Positions 10,268 through 18,921 of a stretch of 64,000 nt of DNA are shown in pieces. The position numbers were made by a program, and so were the translations under genes. How positions within the stretch are numbered: the stretch's first letter is position 1; each line of letters opens with the position of its first letter. Source of the stretch: Labilibacter sediminis (GTDB lineage: Bacteria; Bacteroidota; Bacteroidia; Bacteroidales; Marinilabiliaceae); assembly GCF_005877885.1 (NCBI RefSeq), contig NZ_VCHY01000002.1, forward strand, positions 124,001-188,000, in the 5' to 3' direction. A model generated the notes under the pieces. That model had not been told where the DNA came from. It did not search any database and saw only the letters and a program-made list of their open reading frames with translations.

Positions 10268-10822
10268 CTAATTTTGCTTTATCCATTTATTTTGAAGACA
10301 ATCGCGAAGTTGCAACTTTGCTCTATGAATCATTTGCCAGTAATTAGACGAAGTTATCCCCAATTCCTTACAGATATCTTCTCCTCTTTTTTGCAATAGA
10401 TATTTCATTTTTACTGTGGTATTCCAACTTTCCGGCAAAGCATCCATACAGGATTTTAACACCTTATGAAACTCTAGATTATCTAACAGATGCTCATCGT
10501 CACCTTCCCAGCCCATCGGCATACTTTCCTTTTTCCACTCCCCATCCTTATTAAAGAAACGAGAATAAAAATTTTCTTCCAGAGAAAGGTGAGACTTGGT
10601 TTTCTTTCGATAAAAATCAACAATTTTATTATTCAAAATAGAAAAGAGCCATGTTTTTACCGAGCTTTTTCTCTGAAACGAATCAATCCTTTCTGTAGCT
10701 GCCAAAAACGTATCCTGCACTAAATCCTGAGCCACCTCGACATTAGACGTTTTATGATAAGCCCATGAATAAAGATCACTGGTGTAAATTTCTACCCACT
10801 GTGTTAACTCACTATTTGCCAT
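10268..10822 (-). CDS. RNA polymerase sigma-70 family (ECF-like) sigma factor
   Basis: The product has 184 residues from the ATG at 10820-10822 (MANSELTQWVEIYT), preferred over an in-frame ATG 21 codons upstream because sigma region 2 follows at once. Region 2 is clear (NVEVAQDLVQDTFLAATERI, then KTWLFSILNNKIVDFYRKK). Region 4 follows (ALPESWNTTVKMKYLL, then a helix-turn-helix around ICKELGITSSNYWQMIHRAK). There is a spacer insert between the regions (about residues 80-110). It probably redirects RNA polymerase to a small regulon; no target is identifiable. The following gene codes for a small Cys/His protein that may be its regulator. Confidence 0.9.
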   Translation of the reverse strand: MANSELTQWVEIYTSDLYSWAYHKTSNVEVAQDLVQDTFLAATERIDSFQRKSSVKTWLFSILNNKIVDFYRKKTKSHLSLEENFYSRFFNKDGEWKKESMPMGWEGDDEHLLDNLEFHKVLKSCMDALPESWNTTVKMKYLLQKRGEDICKELGITSSNYWQMIHRAKLQLRDCLQNKWIKQN

Positions 10823-10968
10823 ACTACTCAAAGATATTTTTACCACAATATAAGAATATGAATTTACATTCAAATCAATTTTCACATAACTATATAGCCT
10901 TGCAATATTTTATACTACCCTCAAAAACCTTTTGCCAATAAATTAAACCAACAAATGACAGTCCTGAT

Positions 10969-10997
10969 TTTGTAGTGTAGCATTTTTATTATATTTG
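10969..10997 (+). promoter_or_regulatory. candidate promoter for fabD
   Basis: TTTG (10969-10972) and TATATTTG (10990-10997, a perfect TAnnTTTG) are separated by 17 bases. The predicted transcript would have a roughly 190-base 5' leader before fabD, holding a small hairpin (AGGCTT 11135-11140 with AAGCCT 11149-11154) and an 8-codon open frame at 11075 of doubtful meaning. The stretch 10823-11194 holds no recognised gene. Confidence 0.55.
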
Positions 10998-11194
10998 CGC
11001 AAATTATTCAACTCTAGCTGGATATATTAATTTTAGAAAACCATTCTTTCAATGTAATGATAGAATTGAGGTCCATGAAGAAAAATAATAATCAGAATTG
11101 AATGTAATTGAGTGTTTAACTATAGCATAACAACAGGCTTGCAACACTAAGCCTAGTTTATAATGTATAAATACTTGATACTAAAATTTTACAC

Positions 11195-12079
11195 ATGAAA
11201 GCATATGTATTTCCTGGGCAAGGAGCCCAATTTGTTGGTATGGGGAAAGACCTATACGAAAACTCAGAAATGGCTAAAGATCTATTTGAAAAAGCAAATG
11301 AGATTTTAGGTTTTAGCATTACTGACTTAATGTTTGAAGGAACCGATGAAGACCTTAAGCAGACAAAGGTTACTCAACCAGCAATATTTTTACACTCTGT
11401 ATTACTTGCTAAAACATTAGGCGAAGAATTTAAACCAGAAATGGTAGCCGGTCACTCTTTGGGTGAATTCAGTGCTTTAGTAGCTGCAGGAGCTATGTCA
11501 TTCGAAGATGGATTAAAACTAGTTTCTCAACGTGCCTTAGCCATGCAAAAAGCATGTGAAGCAGAACCATCTACAATGGCAGCGATTGTTGGTCTTGAAG
11601 ATGCTATTGTTGAAGAAGTATGCGAAAGCATTGATGAAGTTGTTGTTGCTGCTAACTATAACTGCCCGGGACAACTTGTTATCTCCGGTTCATTTGACGG
11701 AATTGACAAAGCTTGCGAAGCTTTAACTGAAAAAGGTGCAAAAAGAGCTATTAAGCTTCCTGTTGGAGGAGCATTTCACTCACCTCTTATGGAACCTGCA
11801 CGTGCAGAATTAGCAGCAGCTATTGAAGCAACTACATTTAATACCCCTATCTGCCCGGTATATCAAAATGTAAGTGCAACTCCTTTTACAGACCCTGCAC
11901 AAATTAAAGAAAATTTAGTTGTTCAATTAACTGCTCCAGTTAAATGGACTCAAACAGTTCAGAATATGATTGCAGATGGAGCTTCTTCTTTTACTGAAGT
12001 TGGTCCTGGTAAAGTATTACAAGGATTGGTTAAAAAAGTTGACAGAAAAATGGAGGTTGCAGGCATTAGCAGCCTGTAA
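11195..12079 (+). CDS. fabD: malonyl-CoA:ACP transacylase
   Basis: FabD (294 aa) transfers malonyl groups from CoA to acyl carrier protein in fatty-acid synthesis. The N-terminal FPGQGAQ (residues 6-12), the nucleophile elbow GHSLGE (86-91, catalytic Ser88) and the AFHSPLM segment carrying the catalytic histidine (about residue 197) are all present. Length is typical. It stands alone rather than in a fab cluster, with its own promoter candidate and a strong terminator at 12097-12134. Confidence 0.97.
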   Translation: MKAYVFPGQGAQFVGMGKDLYENSEMAKDLFEKANEILGFSITDLMFEGTDEDLKQTKVTQPAIFLHSVLLAKTLGEEFKPEMVAGHSLGEFSALVAAGAMSFEDGLKLVSQRALAMQKACEAEPSTMAAIVGLEDAIVEEVCESIDEVVVAANYNCPGQLVISGSFDGIDKACEALTEKGAKRAIKLPVGGAFHSPLMEPARAELAAAIEATTFNTPICPVYQNVSATPFTDPAQIKENLVVQLTAPVKWTQTVQNMIADGASSFTEVGPGKVLQGLVKKVDRKMEVAGISSL

Positions 12080-12096
12080 GCCATTTACCATATAAA

Positions 12097-12134
12097 AAAA
12101 CCCGAAAGCTTATTTCATTGCTTTCGGGTTTTTA
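12097..12134 (+). terminator. intrinsic terminator of fabD
   Basis: A stem of about 13 bp (AAAACCCGAAAGC at 12097-12109 with GCTTTCGGGTTTT) with a 10-base loop runs directly into a T-rich tract at 12129-12137. It lies 17 bases after the fabD stop. Confidence 0.93.
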
Positions 12135-12144
12135 TTTTATTGCC

Positions 12145-12320
12145 TTTAACCCGGAATATGCAATAGCTAATCTATTGCACATTGAAACTACTTTAAAACA
12201 AATCGTTTTACTCACTTGCTTCAACTCACCATAGCGGTGCTATGCCTCGTTTCAGTAAGTGTTTGTTTTATTGTATTTTCAATGTTCATAACGAAAATCT
12301 AATGCATAATCCGGGTTTAA
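12145..12320. repeat. 176-bp imperfect palindromic intergenic element
   Basis: Terminal arms 12145-12166 and 12299-12320 are inverted repeats matching at 19 of 22 positions (consensus AACCCGGAWTATGCAWTAG). Inner segments also mirror each other: ACATTGAAA, TAAAACAAA and ACT-rich blocks. The centre is a perfect hairpin, CATAGC-GGT-GCTATG (12230-12244). It lies between the convergent fabD and PP2C genes and contains no gene. The whole could fold into one long hairpin. It may be a small non-autonomous mobile element or interspersed repeat; no transposase is nearby. Confidence 0.75.
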
Positions 12321-12372
12321 TAATTTACAAGATTATTCTTACATAACCTTAGCTCTCAACTCATCTCATAGT

Positions 12373-15300
12373 CTATAACTGTAGCCCCATAAACAAAACA
12401 TCATCAATTTGCTCTAGATCACCCTTCCAGTTCATAAAATGATCCCTTACAATATCTCCTTGTTTATCCATCGGCTTATCATGAATTTCTTCGAGAAGTT
12501 TTTTAACTCCAACCTTCATTAACTTTTTGCCTTTTGGACCTCCAAACTGATCTGTATATCCATCAGAAAAAAGATAAATAGTATCCCCTTTTGAACAATC
12601 ATACTCGTAATTAATGAAATTAGATGCCGAGGCCAAATCGTCATCACCAATACTCCTGCGCGTACCATTATATACTGTTAATTCATTATTTATATATAAA
12701 AACACAGGACGTTTAGCCGAAGCCAATCTAACCTTACGTGTATTAAGGTCTATTTCGATAACAGAAATATCCATGCCATCTTTTGCATACTGATCTCCAC
12801 TTTCTTTTTGCAGCAGAATACGAATATTATTATCCAATTTCTCTAAGATATCTGCAGGTGACTTAACATTCTCAAACTTATTTATATCATTTAGCATAGT
12901 AGTACCAATCATGCTCATAAAGGCACCCGGAACTCCATGACCTGTACAGTCGGCACAACACAGCACAAAACGATCTTTCGTTCTGTTAAACCAATAAAAA
13001 TCACCACTTACAATATCACGCGGCGCAAAAAAGATAAAGGATTCAGGAAAAGTATCCCTAAGATTCATTACGGGCGGCAAAATAGATTTCTGTATTCTTT
13101 TTGCATAATTGATACTATCCGTTATATCCTGATTCTTCCTTTCAATTTCAGCCTTTTGCTTCCTTAAAACAACAGTTTGAGAGGCAACTTCCATCTGTAG
13201 CGCTTCTTTTTGCAGACGCAAGGCTCTTTCCCGATATTTTATAATCCAATATACTAACGCCACAAGCAGTCCAATAAAAATAAAATAAGCCCATATCTTT
13301 TTCCAGAAAGGTGACTCAATTTCTATTTGAATAGCCAGAGGACTTGTATTCGGAATTCCATCTGCATTAAACGCCCGAACCTTAAGTACATACTTTCCAT
13401 CAGGTAAATACTCATATTCCCTGAAATTAGTAGAACCCAGATCTACCCATTCTTTATCTTCATCCTCACCATCTTTCTCCATCTTATATTGATAGGTTAC
13501 ACCCTGAGGATCCTTAAAACTAATACCGGTAAACTCAAACTTAAACTGGTATTTCTTAACTCTATATGGATATGGAAGTTCTATTTTTTTACCAATCGGA
13601 TACGAGGTTCCGGAAATATCTATATGTGTAAAATTAAGCTTTGGCGGCACTAAATTTTTCCTATCTCTATCCGGAAAGTATTTTATTACCCCGTGACTGG
13701 AAGCAAACCAAATATTCTGTTCATTATCTTCCCAAACACGATAAAAGTCACCCCCCATTTTATCTTTAAATCCAAACTTTCTAATCTGATTTGTTTTTAA
13801 ATCAATGGAACTAATACCAGGCCAATGACAAACCCATAAGCGATCATTCTTATCACAAATAATGTCATAACAATAGTTCTTTGCCAATCCATCAACTACG
13901 GAAACAGAAACCAGGGTATCCTGATTATATTTCAATACACCCTTACCTACTGTTGACAACCAAAAATTCCCTTCCTTATCCTTTGTCATGCCGGAAACAT
14001 TGATTGGCGATTGAGACAACTTATGTACTTCAAAGTTTGTACTATCTACACGACAAATACCACTTGATTTAGGTCCAATCCAAATCTGCTCCTTTTCATC
14101 AACATAGATAAAATTAATATTGTTGTGAGGTAACCCTCTCAAGGTAGTTAGGTGCTCAACATTTTTAGTAATCGTGTTTACGATATAAAAACCTCCCGCT
14201 GTGGCCAAAAATATCTCATCTTTAACAATGGCCATGTCGTTAATTTTCTTGCCTATGATGCTTTGGGTATATTCAAATCCCTTAAACGTCAATTTACCGG
14301 GGCTTCTATAATACAAACCTTCATTTAAGGACGATACCCATAACACACCTTGATCATCATACTCAAAACCGGTAATTCTATCATTTGGAACACCTAATGC
14401 TTTATCATAAAACTCATGATCTGCAAAACAATAAGGATCAGTACGAAGCATTCCATTCTCTAAACCAATCCATAAATTATGAGCATTAGAAATAACCGAA
14501 ACAGCTTTATTCTGTTTAAATCCAATATCCTCAAGATCATAATGAATAAAGTAATCATTCAACAACACCGATACACCACCACCATAAGTTGCAAACCAAT
14601 AATTGTTTTCTCTATCACCTAAAATATTCTTGATAAAATTATGATTCAATCCGTTCTCAGTAGAAAAATTAAAGGATTCTGTAAACGCCTGTGTTGCCGG
14701 ATCTAAAAATAACTTTATTACTCCATTACCCCACGTAGCCAGCATTAAATTACCATCATTCTCCTCGTAAATATCCAGGATATTTTCATGTTCAATATTA
14801 AACTTTATACAGAGCTTATTATTAGCAAAATGCTCAGATGATTTATTATTAAACTTAAACAAATAAAATCCTTCATCCTCTGTAGCCACCCAATACTCTC
14901 CTTCCACAGCACGCCTCTTTACAATTGTATTAATATTTGTAGGCGGAATACTTGTAACCTCATTCAGACTATTAACAGAAAAGTCCTGTCCTAACTTAAG
15001 CACTAAAAGACCTTCTGAAGTTCCAAGAATAAAATGAAAAGGATTTATAGACTCAATGGAATAATACAGCTTATCTGAAAAAATTTTCCTATCGAAATAA
15101 GTTGTGATTTGCTTTTGAGGATTAATTTTTAAGACTCCATTATTTTGAACCGTAGCCCAAATATTTCCCATATCATCCTGACATATATCCTTTATGGGAC
15201 TGGTTGCTCTTTCTTCAGGTATAACTTTATGAAAACCATTGTCGTAATAAGACAATGTTCCATTACCATGTCCTACCCATAATACTCCCTGCTTATCTAC

Positions 15301-15561
15301 AAATAAGGAATGTACAAAATCTGACGCTAAAGAATCATTTTCGGTATATGTTATAAACTGAATACCATCATACCTTACTAATCCCTCACCAGTACCAATC
15401 CAAAGGTATCCCTGATGATCCTGGGTTAAACAATACACAAAGTTTTGAGGTAGACCCATGTCGGAATCAAAACTCTTAAAATCAAAAGATTGAGCACTTA
15501 AATAAGCACAACAATTAATCACAAGAAATAAAAATATCGAGCTAAGACTCTTCATAATCAT
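12373..15561 (-). CDS. two-component-type beta-propeller sensor with PP2C/SpoIIE phosphatase output
   Basis: This protein has 1062 residues and a signal peptide (ending near CAYLSA-QS). A long periplasmic region (about residues 25-700) repeats the Reg_prop pattern (QDHQGYLWIGTGEGLVRYDG, DKQGVLWVGHGNG and others) and ends in a Y_Y_Y domain (FKFEFTGISFKDP, YVLKVRAFN). A membrane segment (about 765-785), a coiled coil and a C-terminal SpoIIE-type PP2C domain (about 840-1062) follow. Metal-binding aspartates are visible in DIVSGDFYW, ADCTGHGVPG, LFSDGYTD and IDDVLFMG. It probably couples an extracellular signal to dephosphorylation of a cytoplasmic target such as an anti-anti-sigma protein; no such target is encoded here. 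It is the last gene of a five-gene operon. Confidence 0.92.
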   Translation of the reverse strand: MIMKSLSSIFLFLVINCCAYLSAQSFDFKSFDSDMGLPQNFVYCLTQDHQGYLWIGTGEGLVRYDGIQFITYTENDSLASDFVHSLFVDKQGVLWVGHGNGTLSYYDNGFHKVIPEERATSPIKDICQDDMGNIWATVQNNGVLKINPQKQITTYFDRKIFSDKLYYSIESINPFHFILGTSEGLLVLKLGQDFSVNSLNEVTSIPPTNINTIVKRRAVEGEYWVATEDEGFYLFKFNNKSSEHFANNKLCIKFNIEHENILDIYEENDGNLMLATWGNGVIKLFLDPATQAFTESFNFSTENGLNHNFIKNILGDRENNYWFATYGGGVSVLLNDYFIHYDLEDIGFKQNKAVSVISNAHNLWIGLENGMLRTDPYCFADHEFYDKALGVPNDRITGFEYDDQGVLWVSSLNEGLYYRSPGKLTFKGFEYTQSIIGKKINDMAIVKDEIFLATAGGFYIVNTITKNVEHLTTLRGLPHNNINFIYVDEKEQIWIGPKSSGICRVDSTNFEVHKLSQSPINVSGMTKDKEGNFWLSTVGKGVLKYNQDTLVSVSVVDGLAKNYCYDIICDKNDRLWVCHWPGISSIDLKTNQIRKFGFKDKMGGDFYRVWEDNEQNIWFASSHGVIKYFPDRDRKNLVPPKLNFTHIDISGTSYPIGKKIELPYPYRVKKYQFKFEFTGISFKDPQGVTYQYKMEKDGEDEDKEWVDLGSTNFREYEYLPDGKYVLKVRAFNADGIPNTSPLAIQIEIESPFWKKIWAYFIFIGLLVALVYWIIKYRERALRLQKEALQMEVASQTVVLRKQKAEIERKNQDITDSINYAKRIQKSILPPVMNLRDTFPESFIFFAPRDIVSGDFYWFNRTKDRFVLCCADCTGHGVPGAFMSMIGTTMLNDINKFENVKSPADILEKLDNNIRILLQKESGDQYAKDGMDISVIEIDLNTRKVRLASAKRPVFLYINNELTVYNGTRRSIGDDDLASASNFINYEYDCSKGDTIYLFSDGYTDQFGGPKGKKLMKVGVKKLLEEIHDKPMDKQGDIVRDHFMNWKGDLEQIDDVLFMGLQL

Positions 15562-15577
15562 CCGGGTTAAAAATATC

Positions 15578-16549
15578 TTATCTGGTTATCTGAGGTTTTA
15601 TACCAATACTGTACTTATACTTTGGAATTCCACCAATTGGCACACTGTAAAATGGCATAAGTTCACCATATTGATTCTCGAGGAAAATAACCACGTTATT
15701 ATTTTTTATCTGTGCTGATTTCTTTTTGATGATTTGAATATCATACGAGGTATTTTTTTCTGTCGGATGAATGACATGTTCACTTTCACTCCAAGCATTA
15801 TCTCCCGATATTTTTAAGAACTCACCATTTTTAGCAACCGAAATAATTCTAATAATACCATCATTATCCCAATCGAAATTAGTTTGCTTGATGGCCAAAA
15901 CCTTGTCATCAATAAACGGATAAATATGAGATATTTCATTCACATCATCGTGTAACCTAAACTTATATTTAAAATAAAAGGCAAATGCCCCCTCAACAGG
16001 TTGGTTTTCTGTAGCTGATGAACTCATAAACAGATTATACAAATTACCATCATCTCCAGAAATACCTTCAACTATAAATTTAAAGATATAACCACCATAA
16101 TCTTCCAGGTACTCACCCTCGGTTGGGTTTATCGGACCAAATGTATACCAATTTTGATCATATCTTGGATTTTCGGCAAAAGACTTACTCCCCAATAAGG
16201 TACCACTCTTGTATGCTCCCTCTAAATTAATTCTGCGCGCATCTTCGTTTGAGCAAGCTCCTTTACCTCCATAAACACTATACTTCATTCTGGTATCCCA
16301 CTCACCTTTCTGCTCATCTGTTTCTCCTCCAATATCCGGATCGTAAACACGAATATAAATTGGTTCAGTGTGATCTTTAGGAACCGAAAAGAAAATCATT
16401 TGGCAAAAATCATTGTCGCCCCATGCATGGTCGCCCTTATTTCCAAATGTTACTAAATGAGGAATATTTTCGTCAACCGCAGGAACCGGCTGAGCGATGA
16501 GCTGATAAGAAACAAATACTAAAAAAATAAACAATAATAATCTTTGCAT
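15578..16549 (-). CDS. secreted protein of unknown function
   Basis: The protein has 323 residues with a clear signal peptide (MQRLLLFIFLVFVSYQLIAQ). I recognise no domain. Features seen: acidic and aromatic-rich sequence, a segment HIYPFIDDKVLAIKQTNFDW and a later DNDGIIRI. The run GDNDFCQMIFFSVP followed by PIYIRVYDPDIGGETD suggests beta-sandwich (C2/CBM-like) folds. It lies 10 bases downstream of the PD40/PKD gene and 16 bases upstream of the propeller/PP2C gene, so it is probably a periplasmic or surface partner of that operon. Confidence 0.85.
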   Translation of the reverse strand: MQRLLLFIFLVFVSYQLIAQPVPAVDENIPHLVTFGNKGDHAWGDNDFCQMIFFSVPKDHTEPIYIRVYDPDIGGETDEQKGEWDTRMKYSVYGGKGACSNEDARRINLEGAYKSGTLLGSKSFAENPRYDQNWYTFGPINPTEGEYLEDYGGYIFKFIVEGISGDDGNLYNLFMSSSATENQPVEGAFAFYFKYKFRLHDDVNEISHIYPFIDDKVLAIKQTNFDWDNDGIIRIISVAKNGEFLKISGDNAWSESEHVIHPTEKNTSYDIQIIKKKSAQIKNNNVVIFLENQYGELMPFYSVPIGGIPKYKYSIGIKPQITR

Positions 16550-16559
16550 AAAAATAAAA

Positions 16560-17972
16560 TTACTCGGTTACCACAATCTCTCGTGTTGAACTCATTTTAT
16601 TAGTAGGATCATCTTTGGAAACCGCCCCACATGTTATAATATATATACCCTTTTTTCGAAAATTATGACTAATAGTTACACCTTTCCCCATATTACTATC
16701 ACCAAAATTCCAATAATACTGTTTTGTCTCAAAGTCTTTTAGAACGGATTTTTCAGCTGAAAAGTTCACTAACTCATTCACCTTTACCGTATCGGGAGCT
16801 GTAATATAAATTTGTTGTGTGTACTCTAAATTGATTTCATAATTCGCCACTGTATACAAATCAACATTGGCTAGGGTATCCACTACATTTAAATGAATAT
16901 TATACAATCCCGGCTTAGGAAAACAATGATCTACCTCTAAACCTTTAGCTGTTTGTCCATCTCCAAAATGCCATTGATATACATATGGCAATGTATCTGA
17001 AATAAATGGTCCGTTTTCGTAAATGGTAAAACAAAAATTATCATCTACCTGCGATTTAGCATCCGGAAATGATGGAAATGGATTTGAGAATGAATAAATA
17101 TTATCACTCCCATCTCTATTGGAAGCAAAATACCCTCCAGTTACACTTTCATTAACAAAACATGAAAAATCATTATGAACTGAATTAATGGGCTCTTCCA
17201 ATGCAACCGGACTTCGCCATTTCTCTCCATCCCAACTGGTATAAAAAATATCGAAACCTCCTAAACTACCATGGCTGTTTGAAGAAAAGTACAACTTCCC
17301 TGAAGGGTGATAAAAAGGAAATAATTCTTTACCAATCGTATTGACAACTTTTCCAAGATTTTCAGGTTCAGTCCATTCTCCATCTACTAATCTGGATTGA
17401 TATATATCTGTTTCCCCAAAACCATCGCTCCTGTCTGAAACAAAAAACATAGTTTTTCCATCAGGCGTAACTGTAGGATGTGCATTGGAGTAGGATCGCC
17501 TGGAATTATGCTTAAAAGCTACCGGTCTGCTCCACTTTCCATTTTTATTCTCTATAATAAATATCCCTAACAAGTTCTCCCTACCTTTACTTCTGGCAAC
17601 AGAACTATACTGATTTTGCGTTATATAAACCGTGTTTTTATCAGGTGAATAACTGATTGTAGCAGTATTTAATTTGGATAAAGCGTTTGTTCGAAAAAGA
17701 GATTCAGCCCCCATTTCGTCACCCCCTTTAATAGGTGCATGATATAAACGATATAACCATTCATTATTTTGATCGAGATACGATCTGATAAATTCATGCT
17801 TCCGGTTTGATGTATAATATAAAACCGAATCCATTACGTATGGAGCAAAATCGTTTTTTAATTCACTATTTACAGGAAGCTTTTCAACTACAATTGATTG
17901 CCCCTGAATACTATCTATTGTCACAGTTAAGGTCAACAGAATAAATAAATATCTTAAAATAACTGAATTCAT
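16560..17972 (-). CDS. PD40 beta-propeller and PKD-domain secreted protein
   Basis: The protein has 470 residues with a signal peptide ending near IDSIQGQ. The first part (about 40-290) repeats the PD40/TolB-like pattern (HPTVTPDGKTMFFVSDRSDG, YHPSGKLYFSSNSHGSLGG). Two PKD domains follow, marked by YQWHFGDGQTAKG and YYWNFGDSNMGKG. There is no OmpA domain, although homologues next to PorP/SprF genes often carry one. It lies three bases after the PorP/SprF gene. Probably a periplasmic or surface scaffold linked to T9SS-dependent display. Confidence 0.88.
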   Translation of the reverse strand: MNSVILRYLFILLTLTVTIDSIQGQSIVVEKLPVNSELKNDFAPYVMDSVLYYTSNRKHEFIRSYLDQNNEWLYRLYHAPIKGGDEMGAESLFRTNALSKLNTATISYSPDKNTVYITQNQYSSVARSKGRENLLGIFIIENKNGKWSRPVAFKHNSRRSYSNAHPTVTPDGKTMFFVSDRSDGFGETDIYQSRLVDGEWTEPENLGKVVNTIGKELFPFYHPSGKLYFSSNSHGSLGGFDIFYTSWDGEKWRSPVALEEPINSVHNDFSCFVNESVTGGYFASNRDGSDNIYSFSNPFPSFPDAKSQVDDNFCFTIYENGPFISDTLPYVYQWHFGDGQTAKGLEVDHCFPKPGLYNIHLNVVDTLANVDLYTVANYEINLEYTQQIYITAPDTVKVNELVNFSAEKSVLKDFETKQYYWNFGDSNMGKGVTISHNFRKKGIYIITCGAVSKDDPTNKMSSTREIVVTE

Positions 17973-17975
17973 AGC

Positions 17976-18884
17976 TTAAAAGAATTTTGGATTTGGGGTA
18001 TTGATCTTATAACCAAAATCAAATTGAATTGCTATTTCGTGGGTTCCATTATTATACGAACCTATAGGATCGATATCATAATCTAAACTATAAGTAAACC
18101 TAAACTGAGGTGTAACCTGATAACCCAAAATCCCAACTACTTCATTGGTTGTACGGTAAGATACGCCTATCATTAAAGCATTCATTAAAACTCCCGTACA
18201 CCCCATATCAACATACGATTTCTGACTACCATTAATTCGAATTAATGATGAAGGTTGAATTGAGAATCCTGATGATAACTGAAAAAGATATCCTGCTGTT
18301 AATAAATAGTCAATGCTCGCAAAATCAAGAGAATTGTCACCGGTACCGAATCGATCATGAAACAAAAAAGAAGGAATTGAAAATCCGGCAAAATACTTAT
18401 TGTGATATACTCCTACGCCAAATCCTAACCATGGCGCCATGGACTGCTCCGTATTGCCAAATGCTTCATCAACCGGATCAACAAGGGCTACATCGCTCCA
18501 ATTTGACTTATAGTTAACAAGCCCAGCCGAAACACCAAGTGCCAAATTTGCTTCATTGGCAAGCTTAATCCTATAAGTGTAAGAAGCATTAAAACCGGTA
18601 TTGTTGGCAACAGCAATGTTTTCACTAAATACCTGAATTCCCAAGGCTACCTTTTCATTATTAAGGGGTGAGTGCATCGAAAAAAAAGCGCCCTGCGGTG
18701 AATTTTCAATACCTATCCATTGCTTTCGGAAAGATCCAAACAAAGAAAGCGCTTCATGCGATCCCCCAAATGCAGGATTAATAACATACTTATTGTACAT
18801 ATACTGACTCATCCTCACCTCCTTTTGCGCAAAGGAAACTGTGGCTATACATACAATAAATATAATTAGGAAATTTTTCTTCAT
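17976..18884 (-). CDS. PorP/SprF family type IX secretion-associated outer-membrane protein
   Basis: The 302-residue protein has a signal peptide (MKKNFLIIFIVCIATVSFAQ), then the family opening RMSQYMYNKYVINPAFGGS and the segment FGSFRKQWIGIENSPQG, both typical of PorP/SprF. Alternating beta-strand pattern to an aromatic C-terminus (NPKFF) fits a beta-barrel. Family members help deliver or anchor T9SS substrates. It lies directly after a gene for a large protein with a T9SS type-B sorting domain, so that protein is its likely client. Confidence 0.93.
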   Translation of the reverse strand: MKKNFLIIFIVCIATVSFAQKEVRMSQYMYNKYVINPAFGGSHEALSLFGSFRKQWIGIENSPQGAFFSMHSPLNNEKVALGIQVFSENIAVANNTGFNASYTYRIKLANEANLALGVSAGLVNYKSNWSDVALVDPVDEAFGNTEQSMAPWLGFGVGVYHNKYFAGFSIPSFLFHDRFGTGDNSLDFASIDYLLTAGYLFQLSSGFSIQPSSLIRINGSQKSYVDMGCTGVLMNALMIGVSYRTTNEVVGILGYQVTPQFRFTYSLDYDIDPIGSYNNGTHEIAIQFDFGYKINTPNPKFF

Positions 18885-18921
18885 AAATCAGATATCATTA
18901 ACAGTTAGCCATAAACCAACA

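Noticed and set aside
11075-11101. Eight-codon frame (MKKNNNQN) in the fabD leader
   Set aside because: Very short, no conserved or regulatory codon run and no terminator hairpin after it; chance is the simplest explanation.
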